A DNA stretch of 56,640 nt from Lachnoclostridium sp. UBA3262 (GTDB lineage Bacteria; Bacillota; Clostridia; Lachnospirales; Lachnospiraceae): contig DEUM01000065.1 of the NCBI GenBank assembly GCA_002362575.1, forward strand, positions 1 to 56,640, in the 5' to 3' direction. Both the position numbers and the translations under genes were made by a program. How positions within the stretch are numbered: the first letter of the stretch is position 1; each line of letters starts with the position of its first letter. A model generated the notes under the pieces. That model did no database searches. It was not told the origin of the DNA and was given only the letters and a program-made list of their open reading frames with translations. This document shows, in pieces, positions 49,597 to 56,640 of this stretch.

Positions 49597-50936
49597 TATC
49601 CTGCCTCATCTCCCTGCAAAGACTGTTCATCAAAAATATCTGCCATTTCCTTCACTATATCATCAAATAAAAACTTTTCGTCTGTTCTCTGACACAAAAA
49701 AGCATTAACCGCATCAATTTTTTCGATTGCAAAATCAATAGACGGGTTGGAGCCGGATTTGTACGCCCCAATGTTAATTAAGTCTTCTGCTTCCCGGTAG
49801 GTGGCAAGAACATTTTTCATCTGTCCCGCCAGCTCCTTGTGTTCCTCTGTGGCAACAGCGCTCATTACACGAGATATACTTGCCAGTACATCCACTGCCG
49901 GATAGTGATTTTTCTGCGCCATACTCCGGGACAGCACAATGTGTCCATCCAGAATACCACGCGCTGTATCAGCAATCGGCTCATTGAAATCATCCCCATC
50001 TACCAGTACCGCATACAGTCCGGTGATGGAGCCTTTGTCAGAATTTCCTGCCCTCTCCAACAGTTTCGGCATTTCTGCATATACACTCGGCGGATATCCC
50101 CTTGATACCGGAGGCTCCCCGGAAGCCAGCCCAATCTCACGCTGTGCCATGGAAAACCTTGTCAGATTATCCATCATCAGCAATACGTCTTTTCCTTTGT
50201 CGCGAAAATATTCCGCTACTGCCGTCGCAGTCTTCGCCGCTTTATTTCGAATCAGCGCCGGCTTGTCAGAGGTTGCCACCACAACGACCGAACGCTTCAT
50301 TCCTTCCTCGCCTAAATCCCTCTCGATAAACTCCCGCACCTCTCTGCCACGCTCTCCAATCAATGCAATCACGTTGACATCCGCTTTTGTATTCCTCGCA
50401 AACATTCCCATCAGAGTACTTTTTCCAACTCCACTTCCGGCAAAAATTCCGATACGCTGTCCCTTGCCAACCGTAATCATACCATCTACCGACTTTACCC
50501 CAAGAGGAAGAACTTCATCAATCAACTCTCTCGTCAGCGGATCGGGCGGAGCTGCCTCGACCGAATATCTCGGACACCATTCACCCAGCTCTTTCGTTGT
50601 CATCGGCTTGCCTACGCCATCTAATGTACAGCCCAGAAGTTCGTCGCTCACTGCTACCTGCAATGGAGCCCCTGTATTTTCTACCCAGCTTCCCAGTCCA
50701 ACGCCCTCTACGTTATCGTATGGCATCAAAAGAACCCTGTCATCACGGAAACCAACCACTTCCGCTTTCACGGGTTCACTCTTTGTGTTCGATTTAATCA
50801 GGCATAAGTCATTTAGTTTGGCGCTCGGACCGATTGACTCAATCGTCAGTCCAACCACCTTGGCGACCTTTCCCAACTGACTGGAAAAGCCTTTTTCTGT
50901 CAATGCCTCATATTTTTCAAAATTTATCGGAATCAT
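49596..50936 (-). CDS. fliI: Flagellum-specific ATPase FliI
   Basis: A 446-residue ATPase of the F1-beta type that drives unfolding and delivery of export substrates. Walker A (GIFAGSGVGKSTLMG), Walker B (VLLMMDNLTRFSMAQREIGLA) and the arginine region (SRGYPPSVYAEMPKLLERAG) are present. It is regulated by FliH, which is encoded just upstream. GAAGGATTGATTAC precedes the start. Confidence 0.97.
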   Translation of the reverse strand: MIPINFEKYEALTEKGFSSQLGKVAKVVGLTIESIGPSAKLNDLCLIKSNTKSEPVKAEVVGFRDDRVLLMPYDNVEGVGLGSWVENTGAPLQVAVSDELLGCTLDGVGKPMTTKELGEWCPRYSVEAAPPDPLTRELIDEVLPLGVKSVDGMITVGKGQRIGIFAGSGVGKSTLMGMFARNTKADVNVIALIGERGREVREFIERDLGEEGMKRSVVVVATSDKPALIRNKAAKTATAVAEYFRDKGKDVLLMMDNLTRFSMAQREIGLASGEPPVSRGYPPSVYAEMPKLLERAGNSDKGSITGLYAVLVDGDDFNEPIADTARGILDGHIVLSRSMAQKNHYPAVDVLASISRVMSAVATEEHKELAGQMKNVLATYREAEDLINIGAYKSGSNPSIDFAIEKIDAVNAFLCQRTDEKFLFDDIVKEMADIFDEQSLQGDEAG

Positions 50937-50958
50937 GTAATCAATCCTTCAAAAATTA

Positions 50959-51771
50959 TTAGGCAAGCATACGAAGTGTGCTGACCAGATTATCCAACTG
51001 GGTTTTAAATCCACAATCTACCATCTGGGTATCCGTTTCTATTATACATTCATCCTTTCCCAGTCCTTTTTCTTCCTGCACTTCAATGGAAGCCCCCAGC
51101 CCCGCCTTCTCGGCAAGCTCATCCTTATTCCCCTCAACTAAAAGCATATCTTCCGGCGAAACCCTTATCACATAGCGTTTTGCCGGCTCCATATCAGCAA
51201 TGCCGCTTCGAATCAGATGCAGCATGACGTCTTTCTGGTCTGACAAAAGAACTCCTGTTATTTTCTGCACTAAGGAACAAAGCACCTCCACATACCGGGA
51301 CTCTACACCCGAAATCAGTTCTTTGTATTCCTGTTCCTGTGCGATCCGGCTCTCCTCTAACTCCTGTCTCGCCGCACTGATTTCCTCTGCCGCTTTGGCA
51401 AGCCCTTCCTCACGGCCTTCTGCCACACCTTCCTCATAGGCGGCCTGCCGTACCTGTTCTGCACTGTCCTCCGCCTCCTGAATCAGCGTTTCCGCCTTCT
51501 GTCTGGCTTCCGACAGTACCTGCTCTGCCGCTTCCTCTGCTTCTTTCGTTTTCTCAGCAAGCATTTCATCAAAGTTTACAACCGGAACACCCGGCGCAAA
51601 GTCCTCTGTAGCAGCCATCTCCTGCTTCTGTTCTACTTCCTCCAATGTTTTTACAAGGACTTTGGATTTCTTTTCCAAAGGCGCAAAATTCTCCGCCTTT
51701 TTTTCATAATCAATAACGCGTGCCTCTTTATTAGAAAAATCGACAAACGAATATTTAATCAGATTAGACAA
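50959..51771 (-). CDS. fliH: Flagellar assembly protein FliH
   Basis: A 270-residue peripheral stalk of the export ATPase. The N-terminal part has coiled coil and charged repeats (about 70-160, AEEAAEQVLSEARQKAETLI), and the C-terminal domain binds FliI (VLCSLVQKITGVLL, YVIRVSPEDMLLVE). TTG at 51771 is the likely start. It follows GGAGGTGA with 8-nt spacing and overlaps fliG by 8 nt. The upstream ATG at 51804 has no ribosome site. Confidence 0.88.
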   Translation of the reverse strand: MSNLIKYSFVDFSNKEARVIDYEKKAENFAPLEKKSKVLVKTLEEVEQKQEMAATEDFAPGVPVVNFDEMLAEKTKEAEEAAEQVLSEARQKAETLIQEAEDSAEQVRQAAYEEGVAEGREEGLAKAAEEISAARQELEESRIAQEQEYKELISGVESRYVEVLCSLVQKITGVLLSDQKDVMLHLIRSGIADMEPAKRYVIRVSPEDMLLVEGNKDELAEKAGLGASIEVQEEKGLGKDECIIETDTQMVDCGFKTQLDNLVSTLRMLA

Positions 51772-52777
51772 TAATCTCGTCACCTCCGCCACGGGAAATA
51801 ACAATTTCAGCGGAATCCTCCAGCTTACGGATTACATTAACAATCTTCTGCTGTGCTTCCTCAACATCCTTCAAACGAACTGGTCCCATATATTCCATAT
51901 CCTCACGAATCATATCGGCAAGACGGGAAGACATGTTATTGAAGATAACATTCTGGACTTCTTCGTTTGCATTTTTGAGCGCCACTGCCAGCTCACTATG
52001 CTCAACCTCACGGAGAACACGCTGAATCGAGCGGTCATCCAGCATAAGAATATCCTCGAATACAAACATCTTTTTGCGGATTTCGTCGGCAAGTTCCGGC
52101 TCCTCGATTTCGAGGTTTTCCATAATATGTTTTTCTGTTCCTCGGTCTACTGTGTTCAATACCTCGACTACAGAATCTACACCACCGACAATGGTGTAAT
52201 CCTGACTGACAAGATTTGCCAGCTTCTGCTCCAGTATATTCTCTACTTCCTTAATAACATCCGGTGATGTACGATCCATCATAGCGATACGCTTCGCTAC
52301 ATCCGTCTGCTTATCCGGCGTCAATGAGCCGATGATGCCGGCCGCCTGCTGTGGAGACAGATAAGATAAAATAAGTGCAATCGTCTGCGGATGCTCATCC
52401 TGTATAAAGTTAAGTATCTGTGATGCCTCCGTTTTCCGTATAAACTCAAACGGCCGAACCTGAAGAGATGCTGTCAGCTTACCAAGCACTTCTCTTGCCT
52501 TGTCATCACCAAGTGCCTTCTGCAACAGGTCTTTTGCATAGCCAATACCACCCTCTGCGATATACTGCTGTGCCAGACATACTTCATAAAACTCGTTCAG
52601 CACTTCCTCCTTCTGTGACGGAGGTACACTTCGGATATTTGCAATCTCTAATGTCAACTGCTCAATCTCATCTTCCTTCAGATGTTTGAAAATATCAGAT
52701 GCTTTCTCAGGTCCCAGTGTAATAAGCAATATCGCTGCTTTCTGAAGACCATCCAGTTCAGATGTACTGCTGCTCAT
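51764..52777 (-). CDS. fliG: Flagellar motor switch protein FliG
   Basis: A 337-residue rotor protein. The N-terminal domain binds FliF (KAAILLITLGPEKASDIFKHL). The middle domain has the EHPQ motif (QDEHPQTIALILSYL). The C-terminal charged torque helix (DDRSIQRVLREVEHSELAVALK) contacts MotA. Its ATG follows the fliF stop directly, with GGGGAGG inside the fliF end. Confidence 0.97.
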   Translation of the reverse strand: MSSSTSELDGLQKAAILLITLGPEKASDIFKHLKEDEIEQLTLEIANIRSVPPSQKEEVLNEFYEVCLAQQYIAEGGIGYAKDLLQKALGDDKAREVLGKLTASLQVRPFEFIRKTEASQILNFIQDEHPQTIALILSYLSPQQAAGIIGSLTPDKQTDVAKRIAMMDRTSPDVIKEVENILEQKLANLVSQDYTIVGGVDSVVEVLNTVDRGTEKHIMENLEIEEPELADEIRKKMFVFEDILMLDDRSIQRVLREVEHSELAVALKNANEEVQNVIFNNMSSRLADMIREDMEYMGPVRLKDVEEAQQKIVNVIRKLEDSAEIVISRGGGDEIIV

Positions 52778-54412
52778 TTACATACCTCCCCAATCATCGT
52801 TGATCCAGTTGCGGAGAAGAAGTGCCACCGCTTCCGGATTATCCTCAACAAACTTCTCTATCATCGCCCTTGTCTCTGATTTTTCACCAAGTTCGATTTC
52901 TTCTAGTTTCTCATCTTCACGCGTAGTTGCCAGCAAGTCCTCTACCGACAGCTCCGGCTCCAGCTCTGTCACCTCTACCGGAGAGGTACCCTTTATGATA
53001 ACAAATACAAGCAGTCCCGCAATCAGAACCGTCAGTATTATCATCAGGTAATTGGATATATTATCGCTAAAGGAGCCCTCTGTTGCCGCCTCGTAAACTG
53101 GCTTCTGGTAAGCCTGAATCTGGATATTGTTCTCAGCAATACCAGTTGCCGCCGCAACGAGCTGCGTGATTTCCTGCGGCACTTCCAGAGTTGTCACGGC
53201 ACTGTTCTGAGCCACATACTCCTCAAAGCTCATATCATCTAACAGCCCCTGTGCATCCAGTGCCTCCTCGGTCACAACATTATACTGTGTCAAAACAAGC
53301 GCAATCGAAGAATCTTCTTCCCGGACTGCTCCGACCTCACGCTTAATATTCTGAACGGTCTCATTCGGCAGGTAATTATACTTATCCAGAATGGTCTCCG
53401 TATTTGTCGAGCCATTGGTCTGGATCATCGTATCTGTCTCATCGCCGTTCGAGTCTGTACCCGGAACTCCTCCGGAACCAGAGGTTCCTGTCGATTTATA
53501 ATTATAAGAACTGGAATACAGTCCCTGGTCCTGTCCTTCGTTTGCCGTATAAGTCTTAACAAGCTCCGTAATTTCATCCATATTGAACATAATATGGGAG
53601 CTTCCAATCTGAACATCATCATATCCCGCGCTCAAAAGCAAATCGCTTACATTTTTTGCAAAAGTATTGCGCAGCTTCTCAACATAGTCGGCACTTGTCG
53701 TGACAGAACCTCCCAATGTATTATCTTCCTTTGCACCGTAGAGCAGTTTTCCTGCCGTATCCGTAATAATAATGTTATCCGTTGTCTTATTTCCTACTGC
53801 GTTTGCCAGATAATAAGCAATCGCTGTCGCCGTCTCCGAATTCATCTCAACTCCCTTTTTCAGTTTAAAGGAGACACTGACCGCTGTTTCTTTTTTCTCC
53901 GAAAAAATAGTGCCATCGTCCGCCGGGCGGTTTACATATACGGTGGCATCCTCTACTCCGTCAAAGTTCATCAATCCGGTGCGGATCGACGCCTGCAGCG
54001 CAAGCGTAACCTTCGTGCTCTTTTCTGCTGAGGACGTTGTCATACTGTTATCCAATGCATCCTCCCACGTCATGCCTTCGCTGGTAACCTTATTTGCACC
54101 CATTAAAAGAACAGCATCGGAATACTGGGATTGTTCCACACTGAAACTCGTATTTCCATTGCTGTCCGAAGTCTTTTCATAGTTTATGCCCCCGGCGTCC
54201 AGTGCACTGGCAAACTCACTGGCCGTATCTCCGCCCAGTGTTACCAGATTTGTATAGACCGGTCTTGTCAAAAAATATCCTAAAAGAACCAACGCAAAAA
54301 AGATTGCCAATGCTACACAGACAATAATTGTTTTCTGCTTGGTTGTATATTTATTCCAAAGCTCAAGGATTTTATCCTTGAAGGCTATCAGTTGATCCAT
54401 CATATGTTTCAT
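52778..54412 (-). CDS. fliF: Flagellar MS-ring protein FliF
   Basis: A 544-residue MS-ring subunit with transmembrane helices near 28-50 and 455-475. Ring-building motifs (about 50-220) and a C-terminal FliG-binding tail (AVALLLRNWINDDW) are present. The start is somewhat uncertain: ATG 54412 has GGGGAG only two nt before it, and ATGs at 54403 or 54400 (MMDQLIAF) have better spacing. The protein is complete either way. Confidence 0.95.
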   Translation of the reverse strand: MKHMMDQLIAFKDKILELWNKYTTKQKTIIVCVALAIFFALVLLGYFLTRPVYTNLVTLGGDTASEFASALDAGGINYEKTSDSNGNTSFSVEQSQYSDAVLLMGANKVTSEGMTWEDALDNSMTTSSAEKSTKVTLALQASIRTGLMNFDGVEDATVYVNRPADDGTIFSEKKETAVSVSFKLKKGVEMNSETATAIAYYLANAVGNKTTDNIIITDTAGKLLYGAKEDNTLGGSVTTSADYVEKLRNTFAKNVSDLLLSAGYDDVQIGSSHIMFNMDEITELVKTYTANEGQDQGLYSSSYNYKSTGTSGSGGVPGTDSNGDETDTMIQTNGSTNTETILDKYNYLPNETVQNIKREVGAVREEDSSIALVLTQYNVVTEEALDAQGLLDDMSFEEYVAQNSAVTTLEVPQEITQLVAAATGIAENNIQIQAYQKPVYEAATEGSFSDNISNYLMIILTVLIAGLLVFVIIKGTSPVEVTELEPELSVEDLLATTREDEKLEEIELGEKSETRAMIEKFVEDNPEAVALLLRNWINDDWGGM

Positions 54413-54448
54413 CGCTCCCCAAAACTATGTGTTTTTTATACTGTAAAA

Positions 54449-54775
54449 TCAGAACTGAAGATTCATGAGAGTTTTGTAAGCTTCAATCGCTGTATTTTTC
54501 ACAGCCACGGTATACTGAAGAGAAACATTCGCCTTCTGCTGGGCAATCATTAAATCATGCAAGCTGTCAGACTGCCCCATCGCATACTTTATCTCCTCTA
54601 CTTCCGCTTTATTCGAATAATCCTCTGTCTGATTTACCAGTTTCATAGCTGAGTTAAGCAAATTGTCAAAACTGGCAGTCCCCTCATTCTCCGACGCCTG
54701 TGTCATTGGGTTTACAGATTGGTATCGGCTGACATCTTCCAGCCGGTTAATTGCTGCTATATTTGTGATATCCAT
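54449..54775 (-). CDS. fliE: Flagellar hook-basal body complex protein FliE
   Basis: A 108-residue rod adaptor joining the MS ring and rod. The C-terminal half has the FliE signature (ASFDNLLNSAMKLVNQTEDYSNKAEVEEIKYAMGQSDSLHDLMIAQQKANVSLQYTVAVKNTAIEAYKTLMNLQ). GGAGG precedes the start, 18 nt after flgC. Confidence 0.93.
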   Translation of the reverse strand: MDITNIAAINRLEDVSRYQSVNPMTQASENEGTASFDNLLNSAMKLVNQTEDYSNKAEVEEIKYAMGQSDSLHDLMIAQQKANVSLQYTVAVKNTAIEAYKTLMNLQF

Positions 54776-54793
54776 TTACTTCGGCCTCCATTA

Positions 54794-55231
54794 TTATGAC
54801 TGTCCAATATTTAATGCTTTCAATGCCATGCCTTTTGTTGAATTCAGCACGGTCACATTTGCCTCGTACGCACGCGTGGCATCAATCATATTTGTCATTT
54901 CCGTTACTGTGTTTACGTTTGGATAAGTTACATAACCATCCTCATTGGCATCCGGGTGGGAAGGATCATATACCATATTCCCCTGCGACTCATCTTCAAC
55001 AATCCGGGTTACCTTTACACCCTTTCCAATATGCACATTTGCCAGACTCAGACTCTCATCAAAGGTCGGATAGCTTTTCTCCTCAAACAGTACCGTCTTT
55101 CGTTTATATACATTACCATTCTTATCACGTGTCGTGTTGACATTCGCAATATTTCCCGCTATGGTATCCATTCTGGTCTGCTGTGCCGTCATGCCGGTGG
55201 CACTCATATCCATTGCCCCAAATACTGACAT
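54794..55231 (-). CDS. flgC: Flagellar basal-body rod protein FlgC
   Basis: A 145-residue proximal rod protein. The N-terminal rod signature (MDMSATGMTAQQTRMDTIAGNIANVNTTRD) and the C-terminal helix (EMTNMIDATRAYEANVTVLNSTKGMALKALNIGQ) are intact. AAGGGGG lies before the start. Confidence 0.95.
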   Translation of the reverse strand: MSVFGAMDMSATGMTAQQTRMDTIAGNIANVNTTRDKNGNVYKRKTVLFEEKSYPTFDESLSLANVHIGKGVKVTRIVEDESQGNMVYDPSHPDANEDGYVTYPNVNTVTEMTNMIDATRAYEANVTVLNSTKGMALKALNIGQS

Positions 55232-55286
55232 CTGAAATCCCCCTTTTCAATTTTCTGTTATCGTAATGTTATCTTTTTTAATTTAA

Positions 55287-55676
55287 TTAACTCGTCCTTG
55301 TTGCTGTTTTCATCCGGCCAAACTCATTATTGATAGAATCCATAAGCGTATAATACTTTAACTGATTCTTTGCCAGTTCAACATTTTCTGTGCTGAGATC
55401 CACGTTGTTGCCGTCAAGACGGTAACTGAGATTCGCCTGCTCCGTATAAGTAGTGGCATTAAGCCCATCCAAGTCAATCGTACTTACTGTCTCATCCAGC
55501 GAATCCGTACCCGCAACCGCATTGGCAAGATATGTTTCAAACTGTACATCTTTACGCTTATAATTCGGCGTATCGGCATTGGCAATATTATTTGCCAGCA
55601 CATCATTCCGAATCCAACTTGCATCAGCCGCTTTATCCAGAACATTGATGTAGTTATAAGCATTTGATAAAACCAT
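55287..55676 (-). CDS. flgB: Flagellar basal-body rod protein FlgB
   Basis: A 129-residue proximal rod protein. The rod signature (ASWIRNDVLANNIANADTPNYKRKDVQFE) and the C-terminal helix (VDLSTENVELAKNQLKYYTLMDSINNEFGRMKTATR) are present. AAAGGAAG precedes the start. It is the first flagellar gene of the operon, 66 nt after codY. Confidence 0.95.
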   Translation of the reverse strand: MVLSNAYNYINVLDKAADASWIRNDVLANNIANADTPNYKRKDVQFETYLANAVAGTDSLDETVSTIDLDGLNATTYTEQANLSYRLDGNNVDLSTENVELAKNQLKYYTLMDSINNEFGRMKTATRTS

Positions 55677-55697
55677 ACGACACTTCCTTTCTTAGAA

Positions 55698-55744
55698 AAA
55701 CGCAAACGGTATCATGACTTCGTTTCACAATTTCCTTTGCGTTT
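55698..55744 (-). terminator. Terminator-like hairpin between codY and flgB
   Basis: AAACGCAAA (55736-55744 on the minus strand) and TTTGCGTTT (55698-55706) pair perfectly over 9 bp with a 29-nt loop and end in a run of five Us. The stem overlaps the codY stop codon. It could limit read-through from codY into the flagellar genes. No promoter for flgB is visible in the gap. Confidence 0.6.
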
Positions 55745-56525
55745 ATGAATTCCATTTCTCCTTATCATAATTGTCAAATCCCGTATATACGATGTCATTC
55801 AACACCTCGATATGAGTTCCTTTCATACCAGAGGATTTCGTCTTAATCAGCCCGGCACTTTCCAACTTACGAAGTGCATTCACAATGACCGTCCTTGTTA
55901 TACCAACTTTTCCGGCAAGCTTGCTTGTCACAATCATTCCATCTTTACCGTCAAGCTCATGGACAACGTAGACAACGGCCTTCTGTTCTAACGGAGTTAG
56001 TGTAGTAAGAGCAGAAGAAAAATTTTTCTGCTTATGTTTCTCCAAATCCGACTCTATTTGGACTGACCTCGTCATCTCAAGCCCAACCACTGTTGTACTA
56101 TATTCACATAAGATGATATCTTCAATGCAGAAAGCCTCCTGCCTTCTGTATAAAAATAACGTACCAAGACGCTCACCGCCAATACTGATTGGCGTAATTA
56201 ACGCTTCAAAATCCCTCGTTTCTTCTTTTGGGAATCCCAGCACCTCTAAATTTACGTTTTCTTTCGTTGACAATACATTAAGAAAACGCTCATTCAGCTT
56301 CGTTTCTATATAATTTCCACGTCTGCCACAAAAACTATGAATTGTCTCTCCCTCATCAGTAAAATAAGTCCCTAGCAGTTTTCCCTTGCTGCTGATAACA
56401 AACACGTTTGCAATAAGAATCTGTCCTAATACGGAACATATATCAGCAAAAGCCACTTTTGAAGTATGCTGGTCGTTAAGAAGTCTGTTTATTCTACGAG
56501 TTTTGTCTAACAGCTCAATACTCAT
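55743..56525 (-). CDS. codY: Global transcriptional regulator CodY
   Basis: A 260-residue regulator that senses branched-chain amino acids and GTP. The N-terminal GAF domain (ELLDKTRRINRLLNDQHTSKVAFADICSVL) and the C-terminal winged HTH (VTSKLAGKVGITRTVIVNALRKLESAGLI) are intact, and the length is standard. ATG 56525 has GAGGAGG upstream, so the longer frame is not used. CodY commonly represses motility and amino-acid genes and is linked to fla/che operons in Firmicutes. Confidence 0.97.
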   Translation of the reverse strand: MSIELLDKTRRINRLLNDQHTSKVAFADICSVLGQILIANVFVISSKGKLLGTYFTDEGETIHSFCGRRGNYIETKLNERFLNVLSTKENVNLEVLGFPKEETRDFEALITPISIGGERLGTLFLYRRQEAFCIEDIILCEYSTTVVGLEMTRSVQIESDLEKHKQKNFSSALTTLTPLEQKAVVYVVHELDGKDGMIVTSKLAGKVGITRTVIVNALRKLESAGLIKTKSSGMKGTHIEVLNDIVYTGFDNYDKEKWNS

Positions 56526-56571
56526 TCCATCCTCCTCATTACAACTAGCTGACACAATTACTCTAAACAAC

Positions 56572-56600
56572 ATATTACCATAAAGAAGAATAATTGACAA
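56572..56600 (-). promoter_or_regulatory. codY (fla/che operon) promoter
   Basis: On the minus strand TTGTCA (56595-56600), 17 bp and TAATAT (56572-56577) lie about 50 nt upstream of the codY start. It is the only convincing vegetative promoter found before flgB. Confidence 0.6.
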
Positions 56601-56640
56601 GCACTAACTCTTAGGTGATAGAGTAAATTTACTGTCAGTT

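Noticed and set aside
49939..50880. Plus-strand ORF (313 codons) over fliI
   Set aside because: It is antisense to the highly conserved FliI ATPase and has no ribosome-binding site.
56622..56633. AGTAAATTTACT palindrome upstream of codY as a CodY box
   Set aside because: It does not match the CodY consensus AATTTTCWGAAAATT, and the region is cut by the window edge.

Overview
The window looks like a motile low-GC Gram-positive of the Clostridia, most probably the Lachnospiraceae. The evidence is the codY-flgB...sigD-swrB-rpsB-tsf gene order of Firmicutes fla/che operons, FliY and CheD in place of a proteobacterial set, strong AGGAGG-type Shine-Dalgarno sites, lysine-rich Fn3/Big2 secreted proteins, and a DUF134/NifX protein of the anaerobe type. 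Almost every gene lies on the minus strand.

Region 1 (1-19.4 kb) is accessory. It holds three secreted proteins with lysine-rich Fn3-like and/or Big2 modules: an M26-like zinc metalloprotease, a DUF362 protein and a DUF6273-like protein. A rubredoxin-glutamate synthase-rubrerythrin fusion, a lipoprotein, a WYL regulator with a ClbS/DfsB-like protein, a ferredoxin with a DUF134-NifX fusion, a Phd/ParE toxin-antitoxin pair and a Fic protein follow. The region is visibly decaying. An iron alcohol dehydrogenase and its divergent LysR regulator both carry out-of-frame internal deletions. A Ser/Thr kinase is frameshifted and cut off from its beta-propeller. Several gene stubs remain, including a chimeric 49-codon ORF.

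Region 2 (19.5-21.8 kb) has rpsB-tsf with its own promoter and a strong terminator. A 291-bp foldback element with 10-bp flanking direct repeats (MITE-like) lies between rpsB and the flagellar operon. It is inserted exactly in the stop codon of the last flagellar-operon gene.

Region 3 (21.7-56.6 kb) is one long minus-strand operon, in transcription order: codY, flgB, flgC, fliE, fliF, fliG, fliH, fliI, fliJ, a MotE/YlxF-like gene, fliK, flgD, a TIGR02530 gene, flgE, flbD/swrD, motA, motB, fliL, fliM, fliY, cheY, fliO, fliP, fliQ, fliR, flhB, flhA, flhF, flhG, a PilZ/YcgR-like gene, cheB, cheA, cheW, cheD, a small membrane protein, sigD, a FapA-like gene, a small protein, a swrB-like gene and an MltG-like protein. 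It encodes the basal body, export apparatus, hook, motor and chemotaxis core plus the flagellar sigma factor. cheR, flagellin and the chemoreceptors are not here. A sigma-28-like promoter precedes fliK and a terminator-like hairpin follows codY.

The most unusual observations are the foldback element in a stop codon, two matching 21-bp-period operator-like repeats each 29-30 nt upstream of a TATAAT box, the paired decay of adh and lysR, the three-part peroxide-defence fusion that keeps an internal Shine-Dalgarno, the chimeric stub, and a Fic protein lacking its catalytic histidine.
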